NCBI RefSeq assembly: GCF_003058225.1
Contig: NZ_QBUG01000002.1
Coordinates: 682,001-746,000, forward strand
Length of the DNA: 64,000 nucleotides
Source of the DNA: Promicromonospora sp. AC04
Lineage (GTDB): Bacteria; Actinomycetota; Actinomycetes; Actinomycetales; Cellulomonadaceae
Direction: 5' to 3'
Shown here: piece by piece, positions 60,993 through 64,000 of the stretch
Numbering within the stretch: position 1 is the first letter of the stretch
Layout: each line of letters starts with the position of its first letter
Notes under the pieces: generated by a model
Seen by the model: the letters and a program-made list of their open reading frames with translations, nothing else
Databases searched by the model: none
What the model was told of the DNA's origin: nothing
Translations under genes and position numbers: made by a program

Positions 60993-62443
60993 ATGCGCAC
61001 AGCACTCAGCACGCCACACCGCTCCACGTCCCGCGGCCGCACACCCGGCGGCCTCAGACCTCGCCTACTGGGCGGCCTGGCCGCCACCGCACTGCTCGCC
61101 TCGACCCTGAGCGCGGCGGGCGCCATCGGCGCCACCACCGCCGTCGCCGAGCCGAACACGCTCCTCTCGCAGGGTGCGCTCACGGCGGCGTCCAGCTCGG
61201 AGTCCGGTGGCCTCGGGCCGCGGTTCGCGGTCGACGGCGACCGCACCACCCGCTGGGCCAGCGCCCCGACGGACGATGAGTGGATCCGGATCGACCTGGG
61301 CCGGTCGTACGCGCTGGACCACGTCGCCCTGGAGTGGGAGGCCGCCTACGGCGCGGCGTTCACGCTCCAGGTCTCCGCCGATGCCCAGACCTGGACCACG
61401 GTCGTGACCGAGGGCGCCGGGACCGGCGGCACCGAGGTCTACGACATCACCGCGACCGGCCGCTACGTGCAGCTCGTCGGCACGGCCCGCGGCACCGGCT
61501 ACGGCTACTCGCTCCTGGAGTTCCAGGTGTTCGGCGACGGCGAGGCCGGCGGGCCGGAGGACCCGCCGCCGTTCCCCGGTGACGAGGTGACGCACCACGA
61601 GTTCCAGGCGAACTGCGAGTTCTCGCACTTCCTGCCCGACGACTCGATCGTGTACCCGAACCAGCCGGGCCGGTCGCACCTGCACACGTTCATCGGCAAC
61701 CGGTCGACGGACGCGTTCACCACGCCGACGAGCCTGAACGCGATGCCGGAGAGCACCTGCACGGTGCCGCAGGACCACTCGGCCTACTGGTTCCCCGCCA
61801 TCACCAAGGGCGGCGTGCCGGTCGAGCCGAACATCCCGATGACCGTCTACTACAAGTCGGGCATCGACGACTACCAGGACGTGGTGCCGTTCCCGGAGGG
61901 ACTCCAGTTCGTGACCGGCGACATGATGGCCACGGTCGAGGAGTTCCGCACCGCGCCGGGTGCCGTCGAGGGCTGGGAGTGCGGCGACATCTCCAAGAGC
62001 TGGGAGATCCCGGCGTACTGCCCCGAGGGCACCCAGCTCAACATCCGGTACCAGGCTCCGAGCTGCTGGGACGGGATGCACCTGACCCCGGAGGAGTCCG
62101 CCCACATGGGCCACGGCTCGCACATGGCGTACCCCGAGGCCGGGCAGTGCCCCATGAGCCACCCCGTCGCGGTCCCGATGCTGGAGTTCAAGATCGCCTG
62201 GCCCGTCAGCGGTGACATGTCCGACGTCGCGCTGGTGAGCGGGTCCGACCAGTCGTGGCACTACGACTTCGTGAACGCCTGGGACCCCGAGGTGCTCCGC
62301 CGGCTCGTGGAGCACTGCATCAACGGCGGCCTGCAGTGCAACCCGCGGGGCTACGACCTCTACAAGCCGCACCGCGGCACCGTGCTCGACGAGAACTACG
62401 AGCTCGTGCCCGAGACCACGGCCGCACGCGAGGAGGTGGCCTC

Positions 62444-62447
<4 letters not shown>
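60993..62447 (+). CDS. Secreted DUF1996 protein with F5/8-type C domain
   Basis: 484 aa. Basic N-terminus, then a hydrophobic stretch LLGGLAATALLASTLSAAGA and an Ala-x-Ala-like cleavage region near AVAEP. Residues ~50-185 form an F5/8C domain (RWASAPTDDEWIRIDLGRSY). Residues ~205-475 match DUF1996: SHLHTFIGNRST, AYWFPAI, CWDGMHL, SHMAYPEAGQCPMSHPV, ending with LNxxxY-like text. The family has no settled function but is found in fungi and actinobacteria with carbohydrate-active proteins. AAAGGAGGAA precedes the ATG. Its stop overlaps the next gene's GTG. Confidence 0.85.

Positions 62448-64000
<1,553 letters not shown>

Overview
This is 64 kb of GC-rich actinobacterial chromosome. Codon use, the radA-disA-mutY grouping, GTG starts, ATGA/GTGA gene overlaps and many secreted plant-polysaccharide hydrolases suggest a Micrococcales member near Promicromonosporaceae/Cellulomonadaceae. 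That placement is inference from gene content, not a computed phylogeny. I saw no rRNA, tRNA, prophage, insertion sequence or CRISPR array.

Region 1 (1-26 kb) is an arabinan/arabinogalactan utilisation island. It holds a CUT1 sugar ABC importer (binding protein and two permeases) with a LacI regulator and an intracellular GH51 arabinofuranosidase, and a very large secreted GH43+GH51 protein. A CUT2 importer (ytfQ-ytfR-ytfT-yjfF type) and the araB-araD-araA operon follow. The island ends with a secreted GH43 protein resembling exo-beta-1,3-galactanases with ricin-type repeats, and a second CUT1 importer with its own LacI regulator. Repeated palindromes tie the genes into regulons: a CAACGTTG core upstream of four units, and a shared ATGTTAGCGCTCACA site upstream of ytfQ and araB. 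A small alarmone synthetase gene lies inside the island. The scheme is that polymer is cut outside, oligosaccharides and arabinose are imported, GH51 finishes hydrolysis, and AraA/B/D feed the pentose phosphate pathway.

Region 2 (26-48 kb) is mostly housekeeping: proC, a membrane protein, a PAP2 phosphatase, radA, disA, mutY, an argA-like acetyltransferase, the glpD-glpF-glpK operon, a SUKH-4-like immunity protein, a peptidase, a PI-PLC-like secreted protein, a RamB-like regulator divergent from GTP-type pckG, and an auxiliary-type trpS. Two control elements stand out. RecA-NDp/PafBC-type DNA-damage promoters precede radA and the membrane protein at 26571-27224. A complete ribosome-mediated attenuator, with a 14-residue leader peptide containing Trp-Trp and a terminator hairpin, precedes trpS.

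Region 3 (48-57 kb) is accessory: trmL, a RibD-like reductase, a VOC protein with a MerR/SoxR-type promoter, a ThuA-like protein, a BrnT/BrnA-like toxin-antitoxin pair, a TetR regulator divergent from a two-gene redox operon, a DadA-like oxidase, an aldo/keto reductase and a GH19 chitinase. An alternating inverted-repeat array lies beyond it.

Region 4 (57-64 kb) is a LacI-controlled cluster of three consecutive secreted proteins that all carry F5/8-type C (discoidin) domains, fused respectively to a clan-A glycoside hydrolase barrel, a DUF1996 domain and a beta-helix domain. The last is cut by the window edge. Many operons in the window end in long near-perfect hairpins without a U-tract, and many genes look leaderless, with a TANNNT box 6-7 bases before the start codon.
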